The position numbers and the translations under genes are program-made. DNA of 64,000 nt from Roseobacter litoralis Och 149. Its GTDB lineage: Bacteria > Pseudomonadota > Alphaproteobacteria > Rhodobacterales > Rhodobacteraceae. The notes beneath the pieces were generated by a model. That model was given only the letters and a program-made list of their open reading frames with translations, was not told the origin of the DNA and made no database searches. The stretch lies in assembly GCF_000154785.2 (NCBI RefSeq), contig NC_015730.1, positions 1 through 64,000 on the forward strand, in the 5' to 3' direction. This document shows, piece by piece, positions 29,517 to 38,228 of the stretch (the stretch's first letter is position 1; each line of letters begins with the position of its first letter).

Positions 29517-30560
29517 GTGACAAGACCCAAACACCGACCGCTGACACTCAGAGATGTTTCCGAAGCCTGCGGGGTTTCCGAGATGACGGTCAGCCGGGTT
29601 CTGCGTAACCGCGGCGATGTCTCTTCGGCCACCCGCGAAAAGGTGCTGGCCTCGGCAAAAGCGCTTGGCTACGTGCCAAACCAGATTGCAGGGTCGCTGG
29701 CCTCGCAACGGGTCAATCTTGTGGCCGTCGTGATCCCGTCGCTGTCGAATATGGTGTTTCCCGAGGTACTGACGGGCATCAACCGAACGCTTGATGACAC
29801 ACCGCTGCAACCTGTCGTTGGGGTGACGGATTATCTGCCGGAGAAAGAGGAGCAGGTCCTCTATGAAATGCTGTCATGGCGGCCTTCAGGGGTGATCATC
29901 GCTGGGCTTGAGCATTCAGACGCAACGCGTGCCATGCTCACCAATGCCGGTATTCCGGTTGTCGAGATCATGGATACCGATGGCACGCCCGTGGATTCAA
30001 TGGTCGGCATTTCGCACCGGCGGGCGGGGCGGAAAATGGCCGAGGCGATCCTGAAACAAGGTTTTAGCCGCATCGGGTTTATGGGCACGAAAATGCCGCT
30101 CGACCACCGCGCTCGCAAAAGGTTTGAAGGGTTTACCGAAGGGTTGACCAAGGCCGGGATCGAAATCGAGGACCGCGAGTTTTATAACGGCGGCTCTGCG
30201 CTGGCCAAGGGGCGCGAGATGACACAAGCGATGCTTGAACGTTCGCCTGATCTGGATTTCCTGTATTATTCCAATGACATGATCGGCGCGGGCGGTATGC
30301 TTTGGCTCATGGATCAGGGCGTTGATATTCCCGGAGAGGTCGGCCTCGCCGGGTTCAACGGGGTTGAACTGCTTGAGGGTCTGCCGCGCCAACTGGCAAC
30401 GATGGATGCCTGCCGCTCAGAGATTGGCGAGAAAGCCGCACAGATCATTCTGGACCGCAGTGCCGCACTCGATACAGAAGACAGCTTTGAACCGCAGCAC
30501 ATCACGCTTGCGCCAAAAATATCTTTTGGGCAGACCCTGCGCCGTCACGGACAAGGATGA
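29517..30560 (+). CDS. LacI-family transcriptional regulator
   Basis: This 347-residue LacI/GalR-type regulator has an N-terminal helix-turn-helix (LTLRDVSEACGVSEMTVSRVLRN), the hinge PNQIAGSLASQ, and a periplasmic-binding-protein-like effector domain. The recognition helix with MTVSR resembles the gluconate-regulator (GntR-type) branch. The GTG at 29517, with AGGAA 6 bases upstream, is the start; the frame runs open for 216 bases before it. No sugar genes adjoin it, since the next gene is a YcaQ-like protein overlapping by four bases. The iol palindrome 12.7 kb away is one possible target. Confidence 0.88.
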   Translation: MTRPKHRPLTLRDVSEACGVSEMTVSRVLRNRGDVSSATREKVLASAKALGYVPNQIAGSLASQRVNLVAVVIPSLSNMVFPEVLTGINRTLDDTPLQPVVGVTDYLPEKEEQVLYEMLSWRPSGVIIAGLEHSDATRAMLTNAGIPVVEIMDTDGTPVDSMVGISHRRAGRKMAEAILKQGFSRIGFMGTKMPLDHRARKRFEGFTEGLTKAGIEIEDREFYNGGSALAKGREMTQAMLERSPDLDFLYYSNDMIGAGGMLWLMDQGVDIPGEVGLAGFNGVELLEGLPRQLATMDACRSEIGEKAAQIILDRSAALDTEDSFEPQHITLAPKISFGQTLRRHGQG

Positions 30561-31768
30561 ATACACTCACCCTGAGCAATTCAGACGCTCGGCGGTTGTT
30601 TCTTGACCGGCATGCGCTTTCTGAAGCACCCGTCGGCGACGCTCGGAAAGCAGACCTGCTTCAGTTGATCGGCAGGCTTGGTTTTGTCCAATTGGACAGC
30701 ATAAATACAGTCGCGCGTGCGCATGATCTGATCCTTTTTGCACGACGGCCCCGCTACCGGCCCAAAGCGCTCAAGTCGCTCTATGAAAAGGACCGCGCGC
30801 TTTTCGAACATTGGACACATGATGCCGCCGTCATTCCCATGGAATACTATGCGTGGTGGCAGTTGCGACGCCAACGAGACGCTGAAAAGCTGCGCAAACA
30901 GTGGAAAAGTGGCCGGCGCGGCGGGTTCGAAACGCAGTTTCAAACCATATTGGATCAAATTCGCGATCAGGGCCCGGTCTGTTCATCCGATGTTGGTGCT
31001 GGGGAAAAACGCGGATCAGGCGGCTGGTGGGACTGGCACCCGTCCAAAACGGCTTTGGAATACCTGTGGCGCAGCGGTGCGCTCTGCGTTGTCGGCCGGG
31101 AAGGTTTCCGGAAACGCTATGATCTGACCGAACGCGTGGTTGATGCAGCTCTTTGCAACGCGCCCCTGTCTGAGGACCATCAAAGGGCCACGATTGACTG
31201 GTGTTGTGCCGGTGCACTTGAGCGTTTGGGATTTGCGACTCCGACCGAACTGGCCGCATTCTGGGACCACATCACCTTGGCGGAGGCCAAAGAGTGGTGC
31301 GCGCAAGAACTGGCCAGTGGGCACCTGCAACCTGTGCAGATCACCTGCGCGGATGGAAGCGCGCGGCACAGCTTTGCGCGTCCCGATATAGCTGCTGATC
31401 CCGCGCTTGACCGCCAACCTACAAAACGTTTGCGCGTGCTGAGCCCGTTTGATCCGGCCCTCAGGGACCGAAAACGCGCCGAGCGGCTGTTTGGATTTGA
31501 GTATCGCATTGAGGTGTTTGTGCCGGAAGCCAGACGCAAATACGGCTATTATGTTTTCCCAATTCTACAGGGCGACAGGGTGGTGGCACGCGTTGATATG
31601 AAAGCATTTCGCAATGAGGATGTCCTCAGGGTCAAAGCTTTATGGCCCGAACCGGGCCTGCGTTGGGGCAAAGGTCGGCAAGCGGATTTTGAAGCAGAAT
31701 TGGCCCGTCTGATCCGGCTTGCCGGTGTCAGCAAAGTCGAATTCGATGACGGTTGGCTGCGGCTTTAA
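30557..31768 (+). CDS. YcaQ/AlkZ-like DNA glycosylase (winged-helix family)
   Basis: This 403-residue protein belongs to the HTH_42 superfamily of winged-helix DNA glycosylases (AlkZ/YcaQ), which remove bulky or crosslinked alkylated bases. The motif VQLDSINTVARAH near residues 35-47 gives Q-x-D, the catalytic pair of the YcaQ (AlkX) subgroup rather than the Q-x-Q of AlkZ. Further family features are HDAAVIPMEYY and the RLRVLSPFDPALRDRKRAERLFGFEYRIEVFVPEARRKYGYYVFPIL region. It overlaps the LacI gene by four bases. A role in crosslink or alkylation repair is inferred from the family. Confidence 0.85.
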   Translation: MNTLTLSNSDARRLFLDRHALSEAPVGDARKADLLQLIGRLGFVQLDSINTVARAHDLILFARRPRYRPKALKSLYEKDRALFEHWTHDAAVIPMEYYAWWQLRRQRDAEKLRKQWKSGRRGGFETQFQTILDQIRDQGPVCSSDVGAGEKRGSGGWWDWHPSKTALEYLWRSGALCVVGREGFRKRYDLTERVVDAALCNAPLSEDHQRATIDWCCAGALERLGFATPTELAAFWDHITLAEAKEWCAQELASGHLQPVQITCADGSARHSFARPDIAADPALDRQPTKRLRVLSPFDPALRDRKRAERLFGFEYRIEVFVPEARRKYGYYVFPILQGDRVVARVDMKAFRNEDVLRVKALWPEPGLRWGKGRQADFEAELARLIRLAGVSKVEFDDGWLRL

Positions 31769-32466
31769 GAACTCGGAAAAACCTGCGGGTTCAGGCTTTG
31801 GTAAAACCAGTTGAGATAAGTGTAGATCGAATACACGGGCAGCCCCGTCGTTCGTCTCAGGTCCGCCGCATAGGGCACCATATTGGTGCATTCGAGCAAG
31901 ATCGCACCCGTCTGTGGTGCAGTCTCAACAAGGTTTCGCCCAACCTCGACCAGCTCACGCCGCGCGCATTCCACATCCAGATCAGCGCGGTTTTCGAGGA
32001 TCGAACGCGCGAAGGCGGTCCCCTCCATACCCACAATCGCGCAGTCTTCTGGCACGCCGGCAATTCCCAGATGCTGCTGCGTGAGGCTGGTTTTTGAGAT
32101 CGTGATAATGCCCAGATGTTTGTCGGGCGCCAGTGTCGCTTGAATTTGTGCCGCCTGTTCAAGGGCTGAGGCTGCGACCGGTACACCCAAGGCTTGCGCC
32201 AACTGGGGTCGGATCAACGCGAGAAAGCCGCATGTCGTGGCAACCCCGGTGCACCCTTGTGCAACAAGACGCTTTCCCTCGCTGATAAAGGCGCGCACGA
32301 ATGGCGACGTGTCTTCGCACACGATGGCTTGTGGGGATGCCCCCGACACAACCGCATACTGCACCGGGAAACCCCATGTCCGAGGGTTGCCAATGTCACC
32401 CGGCACGCGCGGAAACCGCGTATCAAGCATCAAGATGCCGAGTTTATCCGTAGCTTTGCTGTTCAT
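31765..32466 (-). CDS. Aspartate/glutamate racemase-family protein
   Basis: This 233-residue protein resembles the Asp/Glu/hydantoin racemase superfamily. It has the two-domain layout with paired Cys positions: one around ATTCGFLALI in the first half and one in ILLECTNMVPYAADLR in the second. These Cys act as the two acid/base residues in the family. I chose the ATG at 32466, preceded by AGAG, over one at 32490. The gene lies next to a MarR-type regulator and a D-amino-acid-dehydrogenase-like gene, which suggests interconversion of an amino acid or hydantoin-type compound. Its 3' end overlaps the YcaQ-like gene by four bases. Confidence 0.78.
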   Translation of the reverse strand: MNSKATDKLGILMLDTRFPRVPGDIGNPRTWGFPVQYAVVSGASPQAIVCEDTSPFVRAFISEGKRLVAQGCTGVATTCGFLALIRPQLAQALGVPVAASALEQAAQIQATLAPDKHLGIITISKTSLTQQHLGIAGVPEDCAIVGMEGTAFARSILENRADLDVECARRELVEVGRNLVETAPQTGAILLECTNMVPYAADLRRTTGLPVYSIYTYLNWFYQSLNPQVFPSS

Positions 32467-32497
32467 GCCATCTCTGTGCCCGTTCGGCAAAACGCAA

Positions 32498-33013
32498 TCA
32501 ATAGGTCGTCGCGGCCCGCGCGGCCTGATCGTACTGCCCGGACATCAGCCGCAACAGGGTTGCTGCACGACTGACCTGTCCGGGCTCCAGCCCCAACTCT
32601 CCGACAGCGCGCAATAGCAAGCCTTCGCGGATTTCGCGATATCTTTCACAGGTTTCCGCGCCTTTTGCAGTCGCCACAACGGTTTTTTCCTTGCCCTGAC
32701 GCCCATCTTTGACAAGCCCTGCCTTGATCAGTTTTTTAATCGCATAGTTGACCGTGTGCGTGTCTTCCACGTTGAGGACCAAACAGATATCGGCGAGTTT
32801 TTTCGGGCGCTCCCGGTGGTAGACTGAATGGAGAACAAGAACGTCAAGCGCACCAAGTTCGGGATAGCCCGCCATCGCGATGGCGCGCACCATCCAGCGC
32901 TGAAAAGCATTGCCCGCCAGCGTCAGGCCAAACTCCAATTCCGAGATTTCGGCAAAAGAGCCGCTGGCGAGGTGAGCAGAAGACACAACTGGTCCGGGGA
33001 AGCTATCAGACAT
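32498..33013 (-). CDS. MarR-type winged-helix regulator
   Basis: This 171-residue protein has a winged-helix domain of the MarR type. The core ELGALDVLVLHSVYHRERPKKLADICLVLNVEDTHTVNYAIKKLIKAGLVK gives the helix-turn-helix, followed by a wing containing RQGKEKTVVATAKG. It lies directly upstream of the racemase-family gene on the same strand and diverges from an amino-acid oxidase/TRAP operon. A perfect 17-bp inverted repeat sits 30 bases before its start, a likely site for autoregulation and for control of the divergent operon. Confidence 0.85.
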   Translation of the reverse strand: MSDSFPGPVVSSAHLASGSFAEISELEFGLTLAGNAFQRWMVRAIAMAGYPELGALDVLVLHSVYHRERPKKLADICLVLNVEDTHTVNYAIKKLIKAGLVKDGRQGKEKTVVATAKGAETCERYREIREGLLLRAVGELGLEPGQVSRAATLLRLMSGQYDQAARAATTY

Positions 33014-33042
33014 ATTACCAGCCTGCCCATCGCTGACATTTT

Positions 33043-33059
33043 GTCAACAATTTGTTGAC
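33043..33059. promoter_or_regulatory. Inverted-repeat operator, MarR-type
   Basis: GTCAACAATTTGTTGAC is a perfect inverted repeat of 8-base arms around one T. It lies between the divergent regulator and FAD oxidoreductase genes and overlaps a TTGACG that could be a -35 element for the plus strand. Confidence 0.7.
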
Positions 33060-33147
33060 GTGTGGTAAAAGATTGCTCCTAATGGGCACGAGAATCAGTC
33101 TTGAGGTGCGCCTTGTTCTATTTCTGCGTCAGCATAGAGATTTCGCA

Positions 33148-34389
33148 TTGACCAAAAATGTGGTGGTCATAGGTGCGGGCATCGTGGGCGTTTCCACGGC
33201 GATTTGGCTACAGCGCGCAGGGGCGGACGTGACGATCATCGATCGGGCAGGGCCGGGAAAAGGCACCTCACATGGCAATGCGGGCGTGCTGGCAGCTGCC
33301 GCCATGGTTCCCGTCACTACGCCGGGGTTGATCAAAAAAGCACCGGGCATGTTGTTCAACCCCGATTTCCCGCTGTACCTGCGCTGGTCGTACCTGCCGA
33401 AAATCGCACCTTGGTTGGTGAAATACCTGTCGAACGCAAATGATGCTGACACACGGCGCATTGCGCGGGATCTGGCGCCGATTGTGACCGACAGTGTAAG
33501 CCAGCATAAATCTCTGGTCAGCGAACTCGGGCTGGATGCCTGGGTCACCGAAAGTGACTATTGCTTTGCCTATACGGATGAGGCCGCTTTCCAGAGCGAG
33601 GCCTATGTTTGGGCGCTGCGGCGTGATGCTGGTTTTGAACCCGAACTGATCCGGGGCGGGGATGTTCAGGATTATGAGCCCAACATCAGCCCAAACGTGG
33701 GTCTGATCGCTGCGTTGAAAGACCATGGGTTCATTCGTGATCCCGGCGGATATGTGCAGGCGCTGGCAAAGGCCTTTGAGAGCATGGGCGGCAAAATTAT
33801 CGAGGCTGAAGTCAAGGATTTTGACCTCAGCGGGGGACGCATCAGCGGGTTGGAAACCACCATTGGGCGGGTTGATTGTGACGATGCGGTACTTGCAACA
33901 GGTGTCTGGTCGAAACCCATGATGAAAAAGCTCGGCCTGAATATCCCACTGGAATCCGAGCGTGGGTATCACATCGTATATGAAGACGCGACAGGCGGCC
34001 CCGCGCGCCCCACCATGATCGCATCGGGCAAGTTTGTGGCAACGCCAATGGCACAGGGTGTGCGCTGCGCTGGTATCGTTGAACTGGGTGGCCTTGATGC
34101 CGGACCCTCGGATGCGCCACTGAATTTCCTGCGCAAAAAGGCGAAAGAAACCTTTCCGAATTTGAAAGCCACCGCTGAGATCGAGTGGCTTGGTCACAGG
34201 CCCGCGCCAACGGACAGTCTGCCGCTGATTGGGCAGATCGGCAAAACCGGCGTGTTTACGGCCTTTGGCCATCACCACATCGGCCTGACCGGCGGCCCCA
34301 AGACCGGGCGGCTTGTGGCCGGACTGGTGATGGAGCAGCCTGCCAATCAGGACCTCACCGCCTATGCACCGCAAAGATTCGAAACCTAA
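33148..34389 (+). CDS. D-amino acid dehydrogenase-like FAD oxidoreductase
   Basis: This 413-residue DAO/DadA-family flavoprotein has an N-terminal FAD-binding motif VVVIGAGIVGVSTAIWLQRAGADVTIIDR and the DadA-typical GKGTSHGNAGVLA. A C-terminal FAD region follows (GHRPAPTDSLPLIGQIG, then FGHHHIGLTGGPKTGRLVA). It probably oxidises a D-amino acid and passes electrons to the respiratory chain. I chose a TTG start at 33148, with AGAGA 7 bases upstream; longer starts at 33052 or 33082 would run into the operator/promoter region. It is the first gene of the plus-strand operon leading to the TRAP and pxp genes. Confidence 0.8.
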   Translation: MTKNVVVIGAGIVGVSTAIWLQRAGADVTIIDRAGPGKGTSHGNAGVLAAAAMVPVTTPGLIKKAPGMLFNPDFPLYLRWSYLPKIAPWLVKYLSNANDADTRRIARDLAPIVTDSVSQHKSLVSELGLDAWVTESDYCFAYTDEAAFQSEAYVWALRRDAGFEPELIRGGDVQDYEPNISPNVGLIAALKDHGFIRDPGGYVQALAKAFESMGGKIIEAEVKDFDLSGGRISGLETTIGRVDCDDAVLATGVWSKPMMKKLGLNIPLESERGYHIVYEDATGGPARPTMIASGKFVATPMAQGVRCAGIVELGGLDAGPSDAPLNFLRKKAKETFPNLKATAEIEWLGHRPAPTDSLPLIGQIGKTGVFTAFGHHHIGLTGGPKTGRLVAGLVMEQPANQDLTAYAPQRFET

Positions 34390-34409
34390 AAACCAACATG
34401 GAGAGTACA

Positions 34410-35399
34410 ATGAAAATAACAAAAAAACTGATGGCAAGTGCCGCGACAGTTGCCTTGGCTGTTACATCTGCCGCCCCGGCCTTTGCGGCGGAAAAATGGG
34501 ATATGCCGATGGCCTATTCTGCGTCCAACTTCCATTCTGAAAATGGTGTCGCCTTTGCCGAATGCGTAGGTGCTGGCACCAATGGTGAGATCACGATCGA
34601 AGTACATGCGGGCGGGTCGCTTTTTGCGGGTGCCGACATCAAACGCGCGATCCAGACCGGGCAGGTTCAGATTGGCGAGCGTTTGCTATCGGGCCACCAG
34701 AACGAAAGCGCGGTCTTCGGATTTGACAGTATTCCGTTCCTCGCACCGTCATTTGACGCCAGCGACAAACTGTATGAGGCGGCCAAACCATCCATCGAAG
34801 CACTGCTGGATGAACAAAATCTCGAACTGCTCTATGCCGTGCCATGGCCACCGCAGGGGCTGTATTTCAAGAAAGAAGTGAACAGCGTTGCCGATATGGC
34901 AGGTGTGAAATTTCGGTCATACAACAACACGACCAGCCGACTTGCCGAGTTGACGGGCATGTTGCCTGTGACTGTTGAGGCCGCAGAAATCAGTCAGGCC
35001 TTTGCCACTGGCGTCGCGGAATCCATGGTGTCGTCGGGTGCGACGGGCTATGATCGCAAGGTCTGGGAAAGCCTGACGCATTTCTATGAAGTCGACGCAT
35101 GGCTGCCGCGCAACTACGTGATGGTCAATCAGGACGTCTGGGCGGATGTTTCGGATGCCAACAAAGACGCGATCCGTGCCTGCGCAGACGAGGCCGCAGC
35201 CCGTGGCCTTGAGGCGTCCAAGGCCTATACGCAGTTCACGATGGACGGCTTGGCGGCTGGTGGGATGACCGTGCAGCCTGCAGGTGATGCGCTGATGGCC
35301 GAATTGCGCGCGATTGGTGAGACAATGACAACTGAATGGCTCGATGCTGCGGGCAACGAGGGCGCGGCGCTCGTCGACGCCTTCAAGGCAGCTCAGTAA
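34410..35399 (+). CDS. TRAP transporter solute-binding protein (DctP)
   Basis: This 329-residue periplasmic binding protein of the DctP family captures a small organic acid for a TRAP transporter. It has a signal peptide (about 1-25, ending PAFAAEK) and the family features HAGGSLFAGADIKRAIQTGQVQIGE, VKFRSYNNTTSRLAE and AEISQAFATGVAESMVSSGATG. That last region includes the usual Arg-containing ligand pocket. The ATG at 34410, with GGAGAG before it, is preferred over 34398. It starts 20 bases after the FAD oxidoreductase and is followed by a stem-loop, then dctQ and dctM. 5-oxoproline or a D-amino acid is a plausible ligand from context. Confidence 0.9.
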   Translation: MKITKKLMASAATVALAVTSAAPAFAAEKWDMPMAYSASNFHSENGVAFAECVGAGTNGEITIEVHAGGSLFAGADIKRAIQTGQVQIGERLLSGHQNESAVFGFDSIPFLAPSFDASDKLYEAAKPSIEALLDEQNLELLYAVPWPPQGLYFKKEVNSVADMAGVKFRSYNNTTSRLAELTGMLPVTVEAAEISQAFATGVAESMVSSGATGYDRKVWESLTHFYEVDAWLPRNYVMVNQDVWADVSDANKDAIRACADEAAARGLEASKAYTQFTMDGLAAGGMTVQPAGDALMAELRAIGETMTTEWLDAAGNEGAALVDAFKAAQ

Positions 35400-35407
35400 A
35401 CGCGGCG

Positions 35408-35429
35408 GCGGCCCCTGCAAGGGGGCCGC
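35408..35429 (+). promoter_or_regulatory. GC-rich stem-loop between dctP and dctQ
   Basis: GCGGCCCC (35408-35415) and GGGGCCGC (35422-35429) pair perfectly around a 6-base loop, with no T-run. Such hairpins after binding-protein genes often protect the upstream message or reduce readthrough, which would raise binding protein over permease. That role is inferred. Confidence 0.55.
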
Positions 35430-35458
35430 TCGTCTCTATCTCAACTCAGGAGCCCGCC

Positions 35459-35983
35459 ATGACAGCCCTGCGCAAGACGCTGGATTTCCTCTACCTTGCC
35501 GCCGGTGTTCTGGCAGCCATCTGTCTGATTTCAATTCTGCTGCTGATCGTGGCGCAGATGGTGGCCCGCTGGACGGGCGAGATTTTTCCCGGCGCGCCTG
35601 ACTACGCGGGCTATGCCATGGCAGCCGCCAGCTTTTTTGCCTTTGCCAACGCGCTGAACCACGGCGCGCATATTCGCGTTTCCATCTTGTTAAACGCCGT
35701 CCCCACAGGGCCCAAACGGGTGTTGGAAGTCTGGTGTTTCGGCATCGGCGCGGCCATTGCGTGGTATTTCACCTATTACGCCTATTGGTTCGTCTACTGG
35801 TCGTGGAAATTCAACGAAGTCAGTCAGGGACAGGACGCAACTGCGCTGTGGATTCCACAGTCCGTCATGGTGATTGGCGGCGGACTTTTGGCGATCGCGC
35901 TCACCGACAATCTATTCCATGTCATTTTCAAAGGGGATCATCGGATCGTGCGCGACACCCTCGATGATCATTTCGAGGTGTGA
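35459..35983 (+). CDS. TRAP transporter small permease (DctQ)
   Basis: This 174-residue protein has four predicted transmembrane helices and is the small membrane subunit of the TRAP transporter. The N-terminal segment (LDFLYLAAGVLAAICLISILLLIVAQ), the conserved PGAPDYAGYAMAAASFFAFA region and the RVSILLNAVP loop fit the DctQ family. CAGGAG stands 7 bases before the ATG at 35459. dctM follows after four bases. Confidence 0.88.
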   Translation: MTALRKTLDFLYLAAGVLAAICLISILLLIVAQMVARWTGEIFPGAPDYAGYAMAAASFFAFANALNHGAHIRVSILLNAVPTGPKRVLEVWCFGIGAAIAWYFTYYAYWFVYWSWKFNEVSQGQDATALWIPQSVMVIGGGLLAIALTDNLFHVIFKGDHRIVRDTLDDHFEV

Positions 35984-35987
35984 ACAG

Positions 35988-37298
35988 ATGACTGAACTTT
36001 ACGCAATCGGGATTTTCCTCGCGGTCCTCTTTTTACTTCTCGGCACGGGCGTCTGGGTGGGTCTGGCGCTCATGGGCGTGGCTTGGGTCGGGATGGAGCT
36101 TTTCACCACGCGGCCTGTTGGGGACACGATGATCACAACGATCTGGGCGTCCTCCAGCAGTTGGACGCTGACGGCACTGCCCCTGTTTATCTGGATGGGC
36201 GAAATCCTCTATCGTACCCGCCTGAGCGAAGACATGTTCAAAGGTCTTTCCCCATGGCTGGCGCGACTGCCGGGAGGGCTTGTCCATACCAATATCGTGT
36301 CCTGCACGGTGTTTGCTGCCGTTTCCGGCTCGTCTGCGGCCACGCTGACCACCGTGGGCAAGATGGCGATCCCGGAGTTAAGGGCGCGTAATTACCCTGA
36401 GAAAATGGTTATTGGCACGCTGGCCGGAGCGGCCACGCTTGGCCTCATGATCCCGCCGTCCCTCGCGCTGATCGTCTATGGCGTGACGGTGAATGAAAGC
36501 ATCACCAAGCTGTTCTTTGCCGGTGTCTTTCCGGGCCTGATCCTCGCCAGTATGTTCATGGCCTATGTAGCGATTGTCTCCTTCACGTCCAAGGACTGGA
36601 ACCCGACCATTGAACGGGGCATGAGCTTTGGCGAAAAAGTGCGCAATTCGAAATTCCTCGCCCCCGTCTTTGCGCTGATCGCCGTGGTCATCGGGTCGAT
36701 GTATCTGGGATATGCCACCGCAACCGAAGCCGCCGCCATCGGGGTCATCGGCTCCCTGCTGCTGGCGCTGACCCAAGGCTCGCTGACCATGGCATCGTTT
36801 CAGGCCAGTTTGATGGGCGCGATGCGCACGTCTGCCATGATCGCCCTGATCCTTGCGGGCGCGGCGTTTCTGAAACTGTCGATGGGCTTTACTGGTCTGC
36901 CGCGCGCGCTGGCCGATGGCATCGCGGCGATGGAGCTTGGACGCTTTCAACTGCTCATGGCACTTTTGGTGTTTTACATCATCTTGGGTATGTTTCTGGA
37001 TGGGATTTCAGCCGTCGTGCTGACCATGGCCATTGTTGAACCAATGGTCCGTGAAGCTGGCATCGATCTGATCTGGTTTGGCATCTTTGTGGTGGTCGTC
37101 GTCGAAATGGCGCAGATTACCCCACCCATCGGGTTCAACCTCTTTGTGTTGCAAGGCATGACGCGACACGAAATGGGGTACATTACCAAAGCGGCCTTGC
37201 CGATGTTCCTGATCATGGTTTTGATGGTCTTTGTTCTGATCTGGTTCCCGCAGATTGCCACATGGCTGCCTGAAAACCTCAGACAAAACGCCAATTAG
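35988..37298 (+). CDS. TRAP transporter large permease (DctM)
   Basis: This 436-residue membrane protein has about twelve hydrophobic helices and is the transport subunit of the TRAP system. It shows the family hallmarks GLALMGVAW, AAVSGSSAATLTTVG, the GTLAGAATLGLMIPPSLALIVYGV stretch, and ITPPIGFNLFVLQGM near the C-terminus. The ATG at 35988 is chosen over a longer frame that overlaps dctQ. Its stop shares one base with the GTG start of the next gene. Confidence 0.93.
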   Translation: MTELYAIGIFLAVLFLLLGTGVWVGLALMGVAWVGMELFTTRPVGDTMITTIWASSSSWTLTALPLFIWMGEILYRTRLSEDMFKGLSPWLARLPGGLVHTNIVSCTVFAAVSGSSAATLTTVGKMAIPELRARNYPEKMVIGTLAGAATLGLMIPPSLALIVYGVTVNESITKLFFAGVFPGLILASMFMAYVAIVSFTSKDWNPTIERGMSFGEKVRNSKFLAPVFALIAVVIGSMYLGYATATEAAAIGVIGSLLLALTQGSLTMASFQASLMGAMRTSAMIALILAGAAFLKLSMGFTGLPRALADGIAAMELGRFQLLMALLVFYIILGMFLDGISAVVLTMAIVEPMVREAGIDLIWFGIFVVVVVEMAQITPPIGFNLFVLQGMTRHEMGYITKAALPMFLIMVLMVFVLIWFPQIATWLPENLRQNAN

Positions 37299-38227
37299 TG
37301 CTCGGAGCTCTCTTATGGCGCATTTCGGAAAATGGACGGCTGACATTGATTGCCGGGCTGATCGCTGGGCTTACGCTGCCGGGGCTTGCCGCGGCGTTGC
37401 AGCCGTGGTTGCCGCAGATGGTGGCCGCACTGCTGACGATCACGGCTTTGCGGATCGGACATCGTGCAGCCTCGGGTGCTTTGGGCGATTTGCGCTGGGG
37501 CATCGCATCGGTTCTGGTGTTGCAGTTCCTTTTGCCACTGTGCCTGTTCGCACTGTGCTGGAGCATCGGCATAGCGGGCACGCCCGTTGCGTTGGCCGTC
37601 ATGCTGGCAACGGCAGCACCAGCTATTTCCGGCGCGCCAAACCTCGCGCTGATGCTTGGCCAGAACGCAGGCCGGATGATGCAGATCCTCGTTCTGGGCA
37701 CAGCATTATTCCCGATCACCGTCCTTCCTTTGCTTTGGCTCACGCCGCAGTTTGGCGATCCGCAGTTGGTTTTGCGCGCTGCGCTGTCGCTGCTGGGGGT
37801 CATAATCGCCGCTACCTGTCTGGGGTTTGGCCTGCGCGCGGTGGTTTTTCCCGCACCGACCAAGGGCCAGATCAAAGCGCTCGATGGGTTGTCGGTTCTG
37901 GCTTTTTCGGCCATCGTCGTTGGGCTCATGGCCGCCCTCAATCCGGCGTTGCGCAACAACGTCCAAGATGTCGCCATCTGGGCAATACTCGCGTTCAGCA
38001 TCAGCTATGGCGCGCAAATCATCGTCTACCTTTTCCTGCGACGCTCACGGCTCAAAGACGTGGCAGGCCCCCTTGCGATTGGCGCGGGCAACCGCAACAT
38101 CGCCCTGTTTCTCGTTGCATTGCCCGAACAGGTCATGGCCCCATTGATGGTGTTTATCGGCTGCTGGCAGTTGCCCATGTACCTCACTCCTATGCTGCTG
38201 CGCTGGCTGTACAAAGCAGAGGGCTGA
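37298..38227 (+). CDS. BASS-like integral membrane protein
   Basis: This 309-residue protein has about nine or ten transmembrane helices. Its LATAAPAISGAPNLALMLGQN segment and the late AIGAGNRNIALFLVALP resemble the bile-acid:sodium-symporter/arsenite-permease superfamily, but I cannot name a family firmly. It starts with GTG directly overlapping the dctM stop, and its stop is one base before the pxpB start. It is therefore embedded in the 5-oxoproline operon and probably moves a substrate or product of the pathway. I do not know of it as a standard part of pxp operons. Confidence 0.6.
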   Translation: MLGALLWRISENGRLTLIAGLIAGLTLPGLAAALQPWLPQMVAALLTITALRIGHRAASGALGDLRWGIASVLVLQFLLPLCLFALCWSIGIAGTPVALAVMLATAAPAISGAPNLALMLGQNAGRMMQILVLGTALFPITVLPLLWLTPQFGDPQLVLRAALSLLGVIIAATCLGFGLRAVVFPAPTKGQIKALDGLSVLAFSAIVVGLMAALNPALRNNVQDVAIWAILAFSISYGAQIIVYLFLRRSRLKDVAGPLAIGAGNRNIALFLVALPEQVMAPLMVFIGCWQLPMYLTPMLLRWLYKAEG

Positions 38228-38228
38228 C

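Noticed and set aside
33268..34437. 389-codon minus-strand frame opposite the FAD oxidoreductase
   Set aside because: The plus-strand flavoprotein motifs are clear, and the antisense text has no recognisable domain.
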